Source: Episyrphus balteatus
Taxonomy: Eukaryota; Arthropoda; Insecta; Diptera; Syrphidae
Assembly (NCBI RefSeq): GCF_945859705.1
Contig: NC_079135.1
Coordinates: forward strand, 124,490,551 to 124,554,550
DNA length: 64,000 nucleotides
Reading direction: 5' to 3'
Positions 10,904-23,603 of this stretch are shown here, one piece after another. A program made the translations under genes and the position numbers. Every line of letters begins with the position of its first letter. Positions within the stretch are counted from its first letter, which is position 1. Below the pieces are notes generated by a model that was not told the origin of the DNA, did not search any database, and was given only the letters and a program-made list of their open reading frames with translations.

Positions 10904-12179
10904 GCATTCTTAAAGTTGACATTTTTCCACAATTAAAAGCTCATGTAATTTTCGTCTTAAAAATTCCAAAACAATTATTTTCCTATTTATTCACGTTTTA
11001 TGCCTTTCTTATACAAACAAAATTGCCAAATTTAAGTTTTTGTAAAACTTTGGAGAAATTTTACATTCCACCAACAAAACAAACACAGACAATATACGAA
11101 ATACACGATTGGATTTAGAAATTAAACCACCCACTATCGTGCTTAAGCAATGAAATGCATCACAATAAGAACAAAACAAATAAAATAAACTTGAAGGGAA
11201 AATCAGTTTATTTTCCTGCTATGTATTTCTACTATTGTGAAAAGTTTCTATGAAAAAGTCAATAAAAACCAACAAATTAGAATATATAACCCACTCACAC
11301 AACTCTCACTCCACTCCCTTTCAGAGAAACTTTTAAGTCGTGTTGTTAAAAATATAAAAGTCTTTAGTTTATTTTGAAAAAAAAAACCAAACTTATCTGT
11401 ATTCTGTAGTTATTAAACTTTTTCCAAAGTTAAAAACTTTATATTTCAATTCAAACTGTGAATGGGAGTATTTTTGTTTGGTTTCGCCGCAAGCGATATT
11501 TATTTATTTTTTTTTTATCTGACATATTTGATGTAATTTGTGGTTTTTTTCTTTATATATTTTTTGTATTTTTTTTTTTCTTCTGAAAAATTGATAAAAG
11601 TAAAGGAGAGTGTAAATTAAGTAGGAAGTAATGTATATAGAAATAGGTTGCATAAAATTATTTCCTTCATATAAGACATTGCTTATAATAACCATCAGGG
11701 AGTTGGTTCTCTCTCTCGGTTTTAAAACCGCACTTATTTCTCACCAAATGCAATGCTAACCGCATAAAACAATAGGTACACTCTGTGTTCCTCATTACAA
11801 AGTAACACGATCTTCTACTTCAGTCGAATACTTACCGATGGCGTTTTACAGTGGGATATTTTCTCATAAAATATAATAAAATAAAATAAAATAAAATAAA
11901 ATAAAATAAAATAAAATAAAATAAAATAAAATAAAATAAAATAAAATAAAATAAAATAAAATAAGATAAAATAAAATAAAACATAATTAACATAAAATAA
12001 AATGAAAAAATAAAAAGATTGAGATTGACTTTAAAGGTCCATCAAGGGTACTGTCTCTTGTGCAGTTGCAAAGTCTCCTAAAATATTAGGTACTGTCATG
12101 AAAAATTGCATTTCACCTGAGTTGCTCGGAATCAGCAGGAAATCGTAGGTCCCTCCATCAATTCTTCCAAACTTTTTTA
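10904..12179. other. Non-coding stretch with a pentanucleotide microsatellite
   Basis: I see no gene. Open frames are short and Lys/Phe-rich. The notable content is the ATAAA array described separately, and the start of the inverted-repeat cluster at its right edge. Confidence 0.55.
11876..11980. repeat. (ATAAA)n microsatellite, 21 units
   Basis: Twenty-one consecutive pentamers ATAAA with a single ATAAG variant, and a slightly degenerate tail running on to about 12,015. It is an uninterrupted array and therefore likely polymorphic. Confidence 0.95.
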
Positions 12180-14195
12180 TAATCCGGTCAAATAAGGGTT
12201 TAACCTCGGAATGAATGTTAGTAGAAATCTCATGTCCGCAAGTCCTAATTTTCTTGGTTTGAAAATAAGGTGCAGATTTTAAAAAATTAATAAGAAAAGT
12301 TTAAATTTTTATATGTATACCAACATAAGCGACATTATTTAAAGGTATTTTTTAACACTTATTCCAACAAAACTCACAAAAAATTCAACCTGACCATCCC
12401 TGCATTACTTGCATGTTGATCTGACACAAATATCTGAAGTGTAGTTTTTCAATTTTTTAAAATCTGCACATTATCTTCAAACCAAGAAAAGTAGGACTTG
12501 CGGACATGAGATTTTTTTAGATTTTTGAGGGTAGTTAAAGAATATCCAAACAAAGATTAAAATGAAAAAATTAGCCTATTAGCACTTATTCCTAAGATGA
12601 ACAAGAATCTTCTTTAGTGCATATACTAAAATTTGCCCCTCCATCAAAAAATACCATTATTTCGTAGGTATACAGGGTGTCCCAAAAGTAATGGATCAAA
12701 CGAAATATGTTGATAGGCCAACTTTAGGGCTCCCAGAATTTGGTAACTTGTTCATCCCAAATCCTTACGGTTTTCGATTTAATGCAGTTTTTGTGAAATT
12801 TCGAAAAATCCCGACTTTGCAACAGTATTTTGCTTCCTCCGATCATAATTGATTTTTGTTTTTTGCAAATCTTTAACTAAAACATTGCCTAATAATAAGA
12901 AATAATTAATTAATCAAAATATTTTTTATTTCATACGCCATTTTGCTGCAAATTAATTAACAGTTCCATATTTTAAAAAAACTCAATTTCTCTCTTTTAT
13001 TTCAGAGCAACAGCATGAAAAAAATTTGTATGGTGTGGCACTGGTTTATTATTTTGAAAACTTGCCGTGTTATAGCAGTTTTCAAAAATGTATTAAAAAT
13101 TCCAAAGTTGCAAATAGAACGAAAGATATTACAATTTGAATGCAAAAAAACAGACGTTTTCAGAGCAAAATAACAAACAAACATCGAGGCTTTTGTTCAA
13201 AAAGAAATAAACAAACAACACCCGAGAAACTGTGTTTATTTTTCTTTGTTATTTTTCTCCGAAAAGCCCTGTTTTGTTGCTTTTAAATTGTAATATCTTC
13301 AGTTCTAACTTCAACTTTGGAAACTTTTATACATTTTTGAAAACTGCAATAACACGACAAGTTTTCAAGATAATAAACCAGTGCTACACCATACAAATTT
13401 TTTTCATGCTATTGCTCTGAAATAAAAGAGAGAAATTGAGTTTTTATTAAATATGGAAGTGTTAATTAATTTGCAGCAAAATGGCGTATGAAATAAAAAA
13501 TATTTTGATTAATTAATTATTTCTTATTATTAGGCAATGTTTTAGTGAAAAAATTGTGAAAAACAAAAATTAATTATGAGCGGAAGAAGCAAAATACTGT
13601 TGCAAAGTCGGGATTTTTCGAAATTTCACAAAAACTGCGTTAAATCGAGAACCGTAAGGATTTGGGATGAACAAGTTACCAAATTCTGGGAGCCCTAAAT
13701 TTGGCCTATCAGCATGTTTCGTTTGATCCATTACTTTTGGGACACCCTGTATATAGTTTTTGTAATGGATTGTTTTGATGTTTAATAATGATGGATTCTA
13801 AAATCTTCATGCAAAATTTGGTTCATCTACCATAACTTTTAAGGGTTTTTCGGCAGTAAGTTTGCAACTGTTATTATAATATGAGTTTACAGATGAAAAA
13901 CAGGTATAACTTTTTCCAGAGACGTCAGATTGTCTTGATTTTAGATTTTTTGGAATCAGCATTAAAAAATACCTTGAAATCATGTATCATATGTGTATAA
14001 AATACCATAGCCTATTTTTGCTAATTTTGAAAATCTACATTTCGCTATTTGACCTTGAAATCGCGACAAGCGGACATGAGATGTTTCTAGACTTTTGAGA
14101 TATGTTATAGAATGGCAAAAGGAAGATGTTGAGCAAAAAAAATTTCTACTAACATTCATTCCGAGATTTACCCCTTTTTTCTCCTTATTTGACTG
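12180..14195. mobile_element. Outer inverted-repeat element split by a mariner-like foldback
   Basis: 12,183-12,240 is repeated in inverse orientation at about 14,065-14,190: GTCAAATAAGGG with CGGAATGAATGTTAGTAGAA on the left, TTCTACTAACATTCATTCCG with CTTATTTGAC on the right. A related inner inverted pair (12,225-12,290 and 12,456-12,517) shares the phrase GGACATGAGAT, so that motif occurs three times. Everything between 12,671 and 13,751 is a younger insertion. No reading frame survives. Confidence 0.65.
12673..13749. mobile_element. Foldback element with mariner-like ends and arms of about 530 bp
   Basis: The ends are CAGGGTGTCCCAAAAGTAAT and its inverse, flanked on both sides by TA (12,671-12,672 and 13,750-13,751), as expected for an IS630/Tc1/mariner target duplication. 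The arms of roughly 530 bp each meet around 13,212 and match at about 90 percent by eye. The 60-codon frames at 13,184 to 13,002 (minus) and 13,232-13,420 (plus) encode nearly the same peptide because they lie on the two arms. No D,D-transposase is present. Mariner MITEs usually have short ends, so arms this long are unusual. Confidence 0.85.
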
Positions 14196-14633
14196 TATTA
14201 TTAGTTCATTAGTTATTTGTCTGCCCCACTGTATCTTATTATAATTACTTCAGCTGTTGTAAGTTTGTATAGGCTATTCACATAATGAGTCGCTTGCAAC
14301 GTAATACACTTTGGTAAACCCACTTAACTAATTTCTCTTCATATAACACTTACACAAAAGACCTTGTCATTCATGGTTGCCATATGATTTTTTTTTTAAT
14401 GTTTTTAGTACTAAAAACTTGCCTAGTATTTTTTTTATTTTCTTGTCCACATTTGAAAAATAACATCTCCTTGAAGTGTTTTAAAATATGATTTAACGGA
14501 AAAGTATTACAGTATTCCATAATTTATAATATAAATTTTTGAATTCTAGGTTCATAAAATAGTTTTGAAAATGCGAAATTCGTTCAACGCACATATCTTT
14601 AATCAAAATTGATTTAACGATAAGAAAAAAATA

Positions 14634-15554
14634 AACTCCTGCTCAAAATTAACGCACACTTTTTTTTTCTTTAGTTATACCCCTGCATCTTGTTTGAAAT
14701 GGCTTTAAAATTATTTGTTGTATTTTTTTGTGTTTGCTTATTGTTTAGCAAGTCAGAAAAATGCTAAATTGCAACAGTATTATTAACCAAAAAAAAGATA
14801 AACCAAATTTAGCAATTCAAGGTCTGAAAACTGATATTAAAATAATTTTTGTTTTTTAAGAAAAAAAATTTTAAAAAATGGAAACGCGTGACAGTTCTTT
14901 CCAATAATTTTTTTCAATACTTGGCATTGTCTCCTGTAGCGCATATGGTAATTTGGAGTCGTCTATTCATTCCACGAATTAAGTTTTGAAGGTTTTGTTG
15001 TAACTTTTCTTTCACTGCAGTTTTCAGTTAATCAAGAATGCTTGGAGGTGGATTTCGGCCGCAAATGCATTTTTTTTCAACATTTCCTAGACATGTTCTA
15101 TTGAATTTACATCCGGATATCTGTGTGGTCAATTCAAAGGTGGCACATTTTAATCATGAAGATATTCTCAAACCACTCTAGCATGCATTATCGTGCATCA
15201 GACTGATTTGTGGACCAAATCTAGGGGTGATTGGAACCGCATGCTGTTCGAGAATATCAGCAAAGTATCTTTGGGTACTTAAATTAGGTCTAGGAGATCT
15301 CACTAACTCCGTAGGTGTTGTGAGGCAGAGTTTACTCCATGAAAATTTATGACTCATCTCTAAAAGGTTCGCGGGTTGACAGATAGACTTCAGCATACCT
15401 CTCCAAATCTTCCCCACAAACATTTTATTCCATACCTTCAATTTAAGCTAACTCCTGTCTTATTTGAGAAAATAACCACGATACTGTGAGATAAAGTAAT
15501 AGTAGGACCTTTTTGTAAAATAAATATGATGTGCGTTAAATTTGAGCAGGAGTG
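14634..15554 (-). mobile_element. Decayed Tc1-like transposon with TA duplication
   Basis: The left end CTCCTGCTCAAAATTAACGC (14,636 on) is matched in inverse at 15,531-15,553. TA flanks both sides (14,632-14,633 and 15,555-15,556). At about 920 bp it is shorter than the usual 1.5-1.7 kb of Tc1 elements, so it has lost the amino-terminal half of its transposase. The surviving coding remnant is annotated separately. It is an old copy, given the multiple stops and frameshifts. Confidence 0.88.
14920..15441 (-). pseudogene. Tc1-family transposase remnant
   Basis: The remnant is read from 15,441 downward. The first part is an open 87-codon frame with features of the Tc1 catalytic core, ending in ISLMHDNA, which corresponds to the second catalytic aspartate block. 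After a stop, other frames continue with a PD.NSIEHV block (the glutamate block, normally PDLNPIEHLW) and then NLIRGMNRRLQ with ICATGDNAK, typical of the Tc1 carboxyl terminus. The protein would have cut and pasted the transposon in the nucleus. Stops and frame changes make it non-functional. The N-terminal DNA-binding half and first aspartate are missing. Confidence 0.85.
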
Positions 15555-15556
15555 TA

Positions 15557-16780
15557 TTTGTATTCAAAAAAAAAAAAAAAAACATGTAGGAATTTCAAAG
15601 CAGTTGGCAACAATAACTTCAGTTTGCAAATAAAATACGCTATAGTCTCAGGAAATACCTTCAAAATGCAACACTTCCTTAATTCGAATACCTTCTATTC
15701 CTCCCTAACCTAAACATCGGCATTTTCGAATGTGTGCAAAATTGTTTGTTTGCAATTACAAAACTTCTATATGTGGTACGGCTTGAATTCCTTCCACACC
15801 AACATCGATTATGACTGTTACTGCATGCAGTTGGTATATTTTGCTCCATGGTACCTCAAGAACGACCTAACTACGACGACGATGACGATGAAGACTCTAT
15901 ATACTTTAACGTTGAAGGTATCCAAATCCAAATGCACTTATGCAATTTTTTCCTCTGCCTGTCCATCGAATTTGTTGTTTCTTTTTTTTTTTTGTTATTC
16001 ATTTCTTATTTCATTTTTAATCCACTCTGCCGATATCCGATTCATCGCTTCCGATATTCGCTGAAATTCAATAACATTGACTTTCCGCTTGCAGACTGCA
16101 GGAGCCACTATATATCGAACACTATTATACATAAAACATACAAGCTTTAGTAGAAACAACAACAAAAAAAAAAATTGCAATTCTCTTTCAAATCTTTCCA
16201 TCTATACGATGATATTGCATGTTCATTTCCTGTGGTGGTACCGCTATCGCTCAAATCAACGAACCATCCTAAAACCTCAAAAATATTCATACAAATGTAT
16301 CTATACAAGTTGAGTATATTTCGTATCTCAGGATAGAGAGAGAATAAAGTTAGTTTGTGTATTTTTGTATTTATGTTGAATGTACAGTACTGGAGGAGGC
16401 ATAGAATAAAGTTCCATACCAGTTTGCATTGAGATGTATTTGAATTTTATATCCGCATTTCCGACTTTGTTGTGTGAAAAAAGTCGATTTGCTAAGTTTG
16501 TGATTTTGATAATAAAAGAACGCTGCTTTTAAAGAACACAATTTTCGTTTCGATAAAGTCACATTTTGTCACTTTCGCAAAAAATTCGAACTTGTTTTTC
16601 CGTAGGTAGGTGTTAAAATCGTCAAAATGCATGTTTTATGCAATAATAATCCACTGAGTGACAACTAAGGCCCTTAGTGGACTTAATTCCCTGCACCTTT
16701 TGACGCTTTTATAAAAGTTCATTTCAAAAACCTTCATGAGTAAATTAAAATTTCCTCAATAATCCTAATCCATCGTCAGT
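15557..16780. other. Non-coding stretch, possibly with unidentified exons
   Basis: No recognisable gene. Composition is slightly less AT-rich at 15,770-15,930, where an ATG at 15,848 opens a short frame (MVPQERPNYDDDDDEDS…) followed by AAG|GTATCC, a possible donor. A pyrimidine stretch ending TTGCAG (about 16,094) could be an acceptor. Overlapping frames here have no recognisable domain, so no exon is called. A small inverted repeat (CCACTGAG…TTAGTGG) lies near 16,651-16,680. Confidence 0.4.
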
Positions 16781-17443
16781 TAGAGCTGAAGCTGCTACGA
16801 TAGTTGCTTCCAATCAGTCTGCTCTTCCACTGAGCAGTGAATAGTTAAAATTGCTCTTTAATAAAGTTGTTCACTGCTGAGTTCTCAGCCTTTCAAAAAT
16901 CCAAACCAAGCTTATTTGATGTGTTCTTTTTTTCTTATATTTACAATAATAAACATGAAGCGATCAAGTGAACATGGAGAACTCACTCTAAAAATGTTAA
17001 ATGCTTTTACAGATTTCACTGCTTTTATAAGCAAAACTGCTCTCTGTTTTTTGTAACTTTATTGCTCTTTTTCAGAAAATTTTACCAGCTCTTTGAAATT
17101 TCACTCCTTTTTAGTAAGCATTCTGTTCTTCGTATCTAAAGATTTAATCAACTATAAAAAAGCAAAGATGTAGGGAAATGCTTACCATGATGATGACGAA
17201 ATAGAGAAATTCTTTTTGAATTACCATTGTTTCAGTGCAGGCATTCAAGGAGTTTTTTCTTATTATAAAATAAGAAAATAGTTCCTTATTTTTTATTAAT
17301 TTTGTATGCAATATTTTCAATATCATCAGGGAAAAATTTAAAGAGAAATTTGCAACTTAACTGCTATTTAAAGAGTGATTAAATAGCAGCTATAAATCGC
17401 TGCTATTACTGCTCTTAAAAAATCGTTCTTTACCACACCCCTA
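16781..17443. mobile_element. hAT-like element, family B copy 2
   Basis: It starts TAGAGCTGAAGCTGCTACGA and ends with …GTTCTTTACCACACCCCTA, whose reverse complement starts TAGGGGTGTGG. The terminal inverted match is therefore imperfect (TAG(A/G)G-TG). The first 90 bp match copy 1 at 10,351, including TCTGCTCTTCCACTGAGCAG, and both copies end with CTGCTCTT(A/T)AAAAATCG. No transposase frame is seen. It is assigned to hAT only because of the TAGGG-type ends; the target duplication is not clear. Confidence 0.6.
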
Positions 17444-19338
17444 TCATTATTCTCAGTAAACAGAGGGTGGATTTTATTGACCTCAGAACAGACTCGTGTG
17501 TATTCTTCCACTTTTAAAGAAGAAAAAATAAAAAATTAAATTAATAGAGACGTTTCAATTTTCTTTGTGTTTCTTATTGGGTAGCAATTACGTGTGACCT
17601 ATTCCTTCAGTCTATTAGTCAATTAAATCCAAAAATATATGTATATATAGAAATTCTCCTTTAATAGCAGACTACGAAGCTATTTAAATCTTCACAACCA
17701 ATCAATTAGATTATTATGACAAAAAAAAAAATTACAATATTAAATTTATTGATTTTCTATTTTAACTGTGGTTTCGGCTCTTTCTTCGTTATTAATTATA
17801 ATTTTTGGTTTTCGCCTAAATTAGTCTTTGATGAATTTACACTGACCGCATATTTGAATTTTATGAATAAAAATAGACAAAGTGGCGCCGCGCCGCTTAC
17901 TCACACGCACCACTTGCGTTTTCTTTTATCAAAGAGATATTTTTTATGTTTTTATCATTTTAAGTTTTAAAAATAAAATTTGATTTAGGTTAGATTATAC
18001 CTTTCTCTGATTTTGTACACTCTATTCAACAAAACACCTTTTAATAACCTTGACTATATGCACCATTATACCATTATAATAATAAAAATAAAATAGAGAA
18101 AGTGGTTATTTCAAATGATTTTTTTGTTGTTGTCTTGTATACATTTTTTTTTAAATATTTCTATGGGTTCAATGGACGTGAGTTGAGCTTCTTTTTGCAC
18201 AAATTTCCTTCCCTCATTTATTCATTGATTTTTTTTTTCCTTCTTTTTGTACCTTTTATTTTTAAATATGCAAGCAAGCAAGCCTCCCCCGACTTAAATG
18301 GTTTGCAATTTATATAATAATTATGGAGTATTAACATCATCGAGAGAGTGTGCCTATGTGCCTTTGCAGTGTGCACACAGCCTCGTGCGGTTGCATAGTT
18401 TTATTTCGTTTCCACGTGTGCGATAAGCTTTAATCCATAAACGGATTGTAAACGTTTTAATGAAGGTATATAATACCAAAGAGGAGATTTTTATAAAAAA
18501 GATACTTGCGTTTTCGATTTAACGAATCTGAATAAATGATGCCGCAATAGAATAATTATTTGAGCGATTAATTAATTGCAATAAATCTAGCTTGGCAAAG
18601 TGATTTTATTTATTTGTGTTGCCTAGGGCATAATTAAATGTAGGTACCTTTGGTCTTTGAAATTTCGATTTTATGTTTAATTTAAATGATTTGGTTGCAG
18701 CTTAAGTAAAATCTATTTTATTCTTTTTTAATTGCGATTTTTTAGTGGTTTCATCCGTTTTCATTTAAAAGGTTATTCTAGCATATTTTTCCGTTTTTTT
18801 GTAACTTAAAATCTTATTAACCTTACCACTCAATTTTTAATAAAGCACTGCTATTATTATCTTTTTTCCCTATTCTTTAAGTCTGTATGATAACTAATTC
18901 TTTTTTTTCGCATTTTGAATGCATTAAATCGGATGGAAATGTCAAATTGCAGCAAAAGATGGAAGTTCTTTTTAAAGAAAATGAATGATTCAACGAGAAA
19001 CGAGTTAAAGATATAAAAAGAACAAGAAATAAAAAAACTGTCTCTTGATCAGTGAAGTTTTAATGAACAAATTTCATTAAAAAAATTAACAATGGCTGAA
19101 AAATGTAACTAGTTTTAATTTTTAATACGTACATTTAACTTTTTTTATATTTTTGGCATTTTGTTGCCTTTTATTGCTTACAAAACACACATACTCGTGA
19201 TGTGAATTTTTGTTTGAAACATGTTTTATTGCTCAGTATGCATATTAAATGCATTAAAAATGAGAAAAAAAGAAGTATCATACGAGCTTTACAAATAGAG
19301 TTAGATTGAACTTTACAGCATAACCAAAAAATTACAAT
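17444..19338. other. Non-coding stretch with one higher-complexity block
   Basis: I see no coding exon. Most of it is AT-rich filler. The block 18,340-18,470 is more complex and less AT-rich, with a CACGTG E-box (about 18,413), GATAAG and a TAATCC-like homeodomain core close together. It could be a cis-regulatory element, but this rests only on composition and short motifs. Confidence 0.4.
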
Positions 19339-20092
19339 TTAAACAAACAGATCCATCTGACAGTTGGATTCGTAACGTTCATTGCAAAGAATCTCAACAT
19401 TGTTCAAAAATAGGCGCGTAACACCAAGAAAAAATCTCTGAGGGCTGAGTGGAACAAGTTTCTCACATGAATCCAATTTTTGTTCAAATGAAACACTTCA
19501 ACTGCAACTTCATACAATTGCAACTTTTCTTCAAATATTCAATTTGCGATAAAAAATTATTTCAAAATATATTATTTCGTGAACCAAGCTCAAAATAATA
19601 ACATTTTCTTCAAATTTTCATTAAATTTTTCATGTTTATAACCGCACTTCTATAACCGCAAACCCTTAAAAAAATCAAAACAATAACAAAAAAAAATTAA
19701 AGAAAGAGAAAGAAAATTGAGAAATTGAATCCAAAAAATTTTCGTCTCAGAAATCTCAGAAAAAAAAGTGAGCGCTCAGCTGAGTTTTTGTCTCACTTAA
19801 AAAATCTCAGAGATCTCACTTGGTGGGACGCACCTAATTTTTCAGGTTGGTCAGCTGTCAGTTGTCAATTTGAAATTTGAAGCCATTTTTTTAAATTTAA
19901 TTTTTATGCTAATAAAAGATTCCAAATCATCTGAGTTAAAGTCTCGGTTTCTGGTCTTTAACGTGGCAACAAAATCAACATCATTAAAATTATTATTATA
20001 AATGTACTTTACTAAAACCTTTAATCAAACCACCCTGTTTGGTTGACGATCCAACTGTCAACCGGGCTGTCAAATAGATCTGTTTGTTTAAG
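19339..20092. mobile_element. Inverted-repeat element containing a younger MITE
   Basis: The left phrase TTTAAACAAACAGATC followed by CTGACAGTTGGAT (19,339-19,371) is mirrored at 20,048-20,092 as ATCCAACTGTCAAC then GATCTGTTTGTTTA. The pair brackets about 750 bp, more than half of which is the nested element at 19,413-19,833. The AAACAGATC and CTGACAG motifs also recur at 22,024 and 22,690, suggesting a dispersed family. Confidence 0.6.
19413..19833. mobile_element. TA-flanked MITE (about 420 bp)
   Basis: Terminal inverted repeats: GGCGCGTAACACCAAG then AATCTCTGAG at the left, CTCAGAGAT then CTTGGTGGGACGCACC at the right, flanked by TA on both sides. Interior phrases GCTGAG and TCTCAC are also arranged in inverse pairs. 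TA flanks point to Tc1/mariner-type mobilisation. No reading frame. Confidence 0.65.
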
Positions 20093-21915
20093 TTATCATT
20101 TTTAGTACTAGAAATATTTACAAAGAAGAGAATAGCAAATGTAGGTACTTCCTCGAAATGGAAGTTTTGGGTGTGTTAATATTTCTACAGAATTCATCCG
20201 CTATTCCTCCTATACATGAGTCTTTAAATTGAAAAACAAATACAAACACATATTACGTATCATAAGAATTCAATGATATATTAGAAATTGAGATTATTTA
20301 AACAAACGTTTATAATGAAGAGATACGTAAAACTAATAGAAAACAATTTACTGACAGCAAAATAATTAATCTCTCTAATTTACTATCTCGCATGACCACA
20401 TCACAACAAGTCTATACATTTCTTCATTTGTTACAACAATTCTCACCCACGTGACTTATATATTCTTGTACAATTTTATTTTATATGTATTCTATGTATG
20501 TATAAAACTTCTATATATAGAAGATGTTCTTCTTCCCATAAGTACCAATCTCTTGAAACAAGAAGAAGAAGACACTCCAGAAACTTTTCATGTATCTCTC
20601 TCTCTTCTCGTGCGGTTGGCTTCAAAATGTGTGGTTTGGACTCCCACAGCTAGAAAACCACAAATAATACTACACAACAACTGCTTATAGAGATGTATAT
20701 TTGTTGTAGACATTGGGCGCATATGAACCGTTTGGGAAACCACCTTATACGCCCCATTAAATGTTCGAAAATCTTCAATTAACCGTCTGTCCATTTTGGT
20801 ACCCTGCCGCTCAGTCCCGCCATAAGTCGTCGTATGTCGTGTATCTCACTTTGACATCATCCCATATATCGCTCTCTATGATGACAATGAGTCACATACC
20901 AACATTTCATTCCATTCTCCACTCGACTTCACTCCACCCACATACAAAATGAATTTTACTAGGTCAGCGTTATAATGTAAATATAGCGTTGTTGGCTACA
21001 TTAAACACACAAACATTTTCTAGTTCAATCACCGTTCACCGTCGTCAGTCGTCGTCGTGTCGTAGTTGTTGCGTATAAAATATACAAACTACACACGACA
21101 CCGTATTCTTTAATTTACATAAAATAATTAATTTGTACAATAATTCCATAATAGTATACGAGAGTATGTACCTACTACGCCATGAAAGCACAACAATGTC
21201 GACCGTTTGTGGCAAAGGCAATGTCCCCACAGTTTCTAATTCAACCGATGACAATTGCGGGGGGGCCTTTTTAGCTTGGCTCTCTCCAAAAAGGAAATCC
21301 CCCTTCAATTTACGGAACAGAGCTCTAATTGCGCTACCATTTGTGGTTGGCCATATACAATACATATATATGGAAGAGGAGCAGCAGCAAAGCAATATAC
21401 GAGAGTACCCAGAGATAACCACCAGATAACTTCACTTAGCTAAAGCTAATGAACTTCAATTAATTTTAGGCCTTTCATCCATTGCGTTGGTTGCGTTTGT
21501 GTGCGGTTGGTTTCTTTTGACAAAGGGACACGTTTTTGGTTTATAGTTGCAATAATCAACATTAAAAATATTCCAATGTTTCCTACTTTGAATCATTTCA
21601 AACATTTTTGAATAGGATTATCTTTAACATTAAAATTTACATTATAGTAATTTGCGAAATTAACGAAAAAAGCACCAGAATATCTTGTATGTTTCGTTCA
21701 GTAATTTATTTTATAAATTCTCTTTTCTAATTTTGTTCCAAAACGCCTGAAATAGAAAAGCACATTTTAATGAGAAATTTTCTGTTATTTTATTATTTTT
21801 TTTCGATTTGGAATGAGTTACAATAGATTCTTGAAACTCACGGCAGAATCTTTGCTTTTATATTAATTCAAAAACAAAATCAAACAGATCTAATGCATTG
21901 AACGATTGTTTTAAA
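20093..21915. other. Non-coding stretch including a GC-richer, possibly regulatory block
   Basis: Between about 20,440 and 21,440 the base composition is visibly more balanced than the surroundings. It contains GTCGTCAGTCGTCG, which includes the fly initiator core TCAGTC, followed about 30 bp later by TATAAAA (21,071). Several frames of 70-125 codons overlap here on both strands, but none shows a domain or a codon pattern that would favour one. It may be a promoter, first non-coding exon or enhancer of a gene outside the window. Confidence 0.35.
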
Positions 21916-22130
21916 ATTAACTAAAAACTTTTTCAATCAAATCAAATTCAGTGGACGTAATTTTGATGTCAACAACTTTTAAAATTTGACATTTTATAAG
22001 TTTGTATTGAAAAAGTACGCAAACAGATCTTATCGTGTTTTCTTTCATAAAGTAAACTGACAGATATAGATAAAGTAGTTAGCTTGACTATTATGGTTCT
22101 GAGCCGTGTTCATGTTCATGATTTTATTTT
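21916..22130 (+). repeat. Degenerate direct repeat, copy 1
   Basis: It matches 22,570-22,800 in the same orientation at moderate identity. Shared order: AATCAAATTC, TTTTAAA, AAACAGATC, GTAAACTGACAGA, TTATGGTTC/ATATGGCTC and CGTGTTCAT. The copies are about 665 bp apart. It is probably two copies of one old interspersed element. Confidence 0.55.
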
Positions 22131-22569
22131 CTGTCACCGAAAGTAAGGAAATCAACTTTTTTAAATTATTAATTCTTTGAATTTAAACTTAATTCTGTAA
22201 ATTAAATGTTTGGATGTGATTTTGTAAATTCAGAAGACTCTTATCCGAGTAATGTGCGTTTAAAATGTTAAAATACGTTGATCCGTGCTATCTTCCCAAC
22301 AGATGGCAAAGACTTTCTCGAGGACACATAGAAAAATGTCAAGACATGGCGAATTCGTTCCAAAGATTGGAAATGTATGCTGCCGGGTGAAGTCACAGCC
22401 TGCATGACAATACCCTAGGAAACGACTCATTAGGCAATTACTGAAACGTCATAAACAACCACTTGATTTGGACTCAATTCCTAGATATTGACAAGCTGAG
22501 TTGGCGGTTTTGAGACACAAAGAATCATTTTAATAGAATGCCGCTTAAGGCTCTCTCACTTTTGGTAGA

Positions 22570-22800
22570 AAACAAAACTGTAGAAAATTTTAACTTTAAA
22601 TCAAATTCCACTGTTTGGCAAATAGTTTTAAATTTCTTTGCCACTCCTAAAATCTGACATCTCGCAAGGTTCTCCAATTAAAAAGAAAAGACAAACAGAT
22701 CGCATTATTTGTTGCAAAACGTAAACTGACAGAAAAAAATACTCAGCTGTGCTTGACAAAAATATGGCTCCGGGGCGTGTTCATATTCAATTCTATTAAA
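22570..22800 (+). repeat. Degenerate direct repeat, copy 2
   Basis: Second copy of the 21,916-22,130 unit. The best-conserved part is AAACAGATC … GTAAACTGACAGA … GTGTTCAT. It has no coding potential. Confidence 0.55.
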
Positions 22801-23342
22801 AATAGAATTTTTATTTTTCAATTTTGTTTTCCCAATTAAATGACATGAGTAATATCTTTCTAAAATAAGAACAAAAATAAACTATCATTGTCACAAAACA
22901 ATGATTATAATATAAAATGCCTCAATTCGTAAATTGGTATTCCCAAGCAAGATTCCTGATCAATTTAAATTTAAATTATTTAAAATAAATCGTAACCACA
23001 AATAATTTCTTCCAATGCAAATAATTACATAAACAACTATAACTGTGATTATAAGTCATTTCTAAACAACTATAACAGGAAATCTAAGAAATCCCAACCA
23101 TCATCATCGCAATTAATCATGTCATGTTCATTTATCAAATCATTCAAGCAAACAAAAAAAACCTCACTATATATTAACAATATCCACACACAGCCTAAGA
23201 AAAAGTCTTTTCTTTTTTTTTTTACTTGTGTTGCAAAAGTACAAACTGTCATCTTAAGGAAATTCCTGTCACTCGAATAAAACTATCACCTGTCCACCTT
23301 CGCTCAGATATAACTTGACAGCAAATGTCAAAGATGCACGTC
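22801..23342. other. Non-coding flank upstream of the LINE
   Basis: AT-rich and without a supported gene. It ends at the left copy of the LINE's target-site duplication (ATTCAATGAACATAT, 23,343-23,357). Confidence 0.6.
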
Positions 23343-23603
23343 ATTCAATGAACATATGATCACAAAAAAGAAAAAGGAAGGTTGCACGTCGTCGTGCGAA
23401 GTTGGATTTTTGGCGGCTTTTTGAGACACGTGTTTAACACAGCAATTTTATTGTGAAAAACTAAATAAAAATCATTTAAAACCAAACAAAAACCCCTCAA
23501 AAAACTTAAATAATCAAATATTTAAAACAAAAGCAATCTAAATTGCCTGCTATCTTAATTGATTTATTTGTTCAAAAAATGCCACACGGCACAAGCCGGA
23601 GAG

